Made by a program: the position numbers and the translations under genes. The notes under the pieces were generated by a model that saw only the letters and a list, made by a program, of their open reading frames with translations, searched no databases and was not told the DNA's origin. From positions 1-12,884 of the forward strand of contig JACQGW010000238.1 in assembly GCA_016199325.1 (NCBI GenBank): a DNA stretch of 12,884 nt, read 5' to 3'. Shown piece after piece: positions 12,870 through 12,884 of this stretch. Positions within the stretch are counted from its first letter, which is position 1. Each line of letters begins with the position of its first letter. Source of the stretch: Chloroflexota bacterium (GTDB lineage Bacteria > Chloroflexota > Dehalococcoidia > JACQGW01).

Positions 12870-12884
12870 GCGCTTCAGCGCCCG
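12870..12884. other. Short hairpin at the right edge
   Basis: GGCGC-TTCA-GCGCC forms a perfect 5-bp stem-loop at the window edge, upstream of the amidase promoter. It may be the end of a terminator or repeat belonging to the next gene; too little sequence is visible to say. Confidence 0.3.

Overview
The window is high-GC bacterial chromosome with strong Shine-Dalgarno sites and SigA-type promoters. The protein styles (GAF/PAS multi-sensor kinases, an OYE-family oxidoreductase, a nitrilase-fold amidase), a cyclic-di-AMP riboswitch and many short dispersed repeats would suit a Chloroflexota (Thermomicrobia-like) or related lineage. That placement is inference from style. No marker gene in the window fixes the taxon.

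Layout, left to right. (1) 1-2800: a partial FMN-dependent oxidoreductase of the Old Yellow Enzyme / 2,4-dienoyl-CoA reductase type on the minus strand, divergent from a 551-aa XRE-type regulator on the plus strand. They share an AT-rich 133-bp intergenic region. (2) 2801-3423: a minus-strand unit made of a SigA promoter, a c-di-AMP (ydaO/yuaA class) riboswitch with a very long peripheral insert, an intrinsic terminator, a strong ribosome-binding site and a 55-residue orphan protein. A 14-bp inverted repeat closes the unit where it converges on the regulator. (3) 3424-5400: a repeat-bearing gap, an unrecognised 266-aa protein (minus), tRNA-Ser(CGA) (minus) and an unrecognised 102-aa protein (plus) with a clear promoter. 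(4) 5400-5965: mostly non-coding, carrying one copy of a ~140-bp palindromic repeat. (5) 5966-11724: two tandem paralogous sensor histidine kinases (1075 and 730 aa) that share an almost identical N-terminal helical segment but differ in number of sensor domains. No response regulator is present. (6) 11725-11945: repeats, including a second copy of the palindromic element with a 36-bp perfect inverted repeat. (7) 11946-12788: a nitrilase-superfamily amidase on the minus strand with its own promoter.

The most striking item is the riboswitch unit. The aptamer core is well conserved, and promoter, expression platform, RBS and ORF are all identifiable, but the only protein it can control here is a 55-aa soluble polypeptide of unknown function. 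It is not a potassium transporter or cell-wall enzyme of the kind usually found under this riboswitch.

The intergenic regions hold at least seven short repeat families, several present twice in the window: a decamer array at gene 3' ends, GCTGA-type units, GGTTTCTGG units, CATGACG units, a 50-bp direct repeat, a GCAGAGACGCGGAGG unit and the 140-bp palindrome. They lie almost wholly outside coding sequence, one running into a kinase stop codon and one into the riboswitch.
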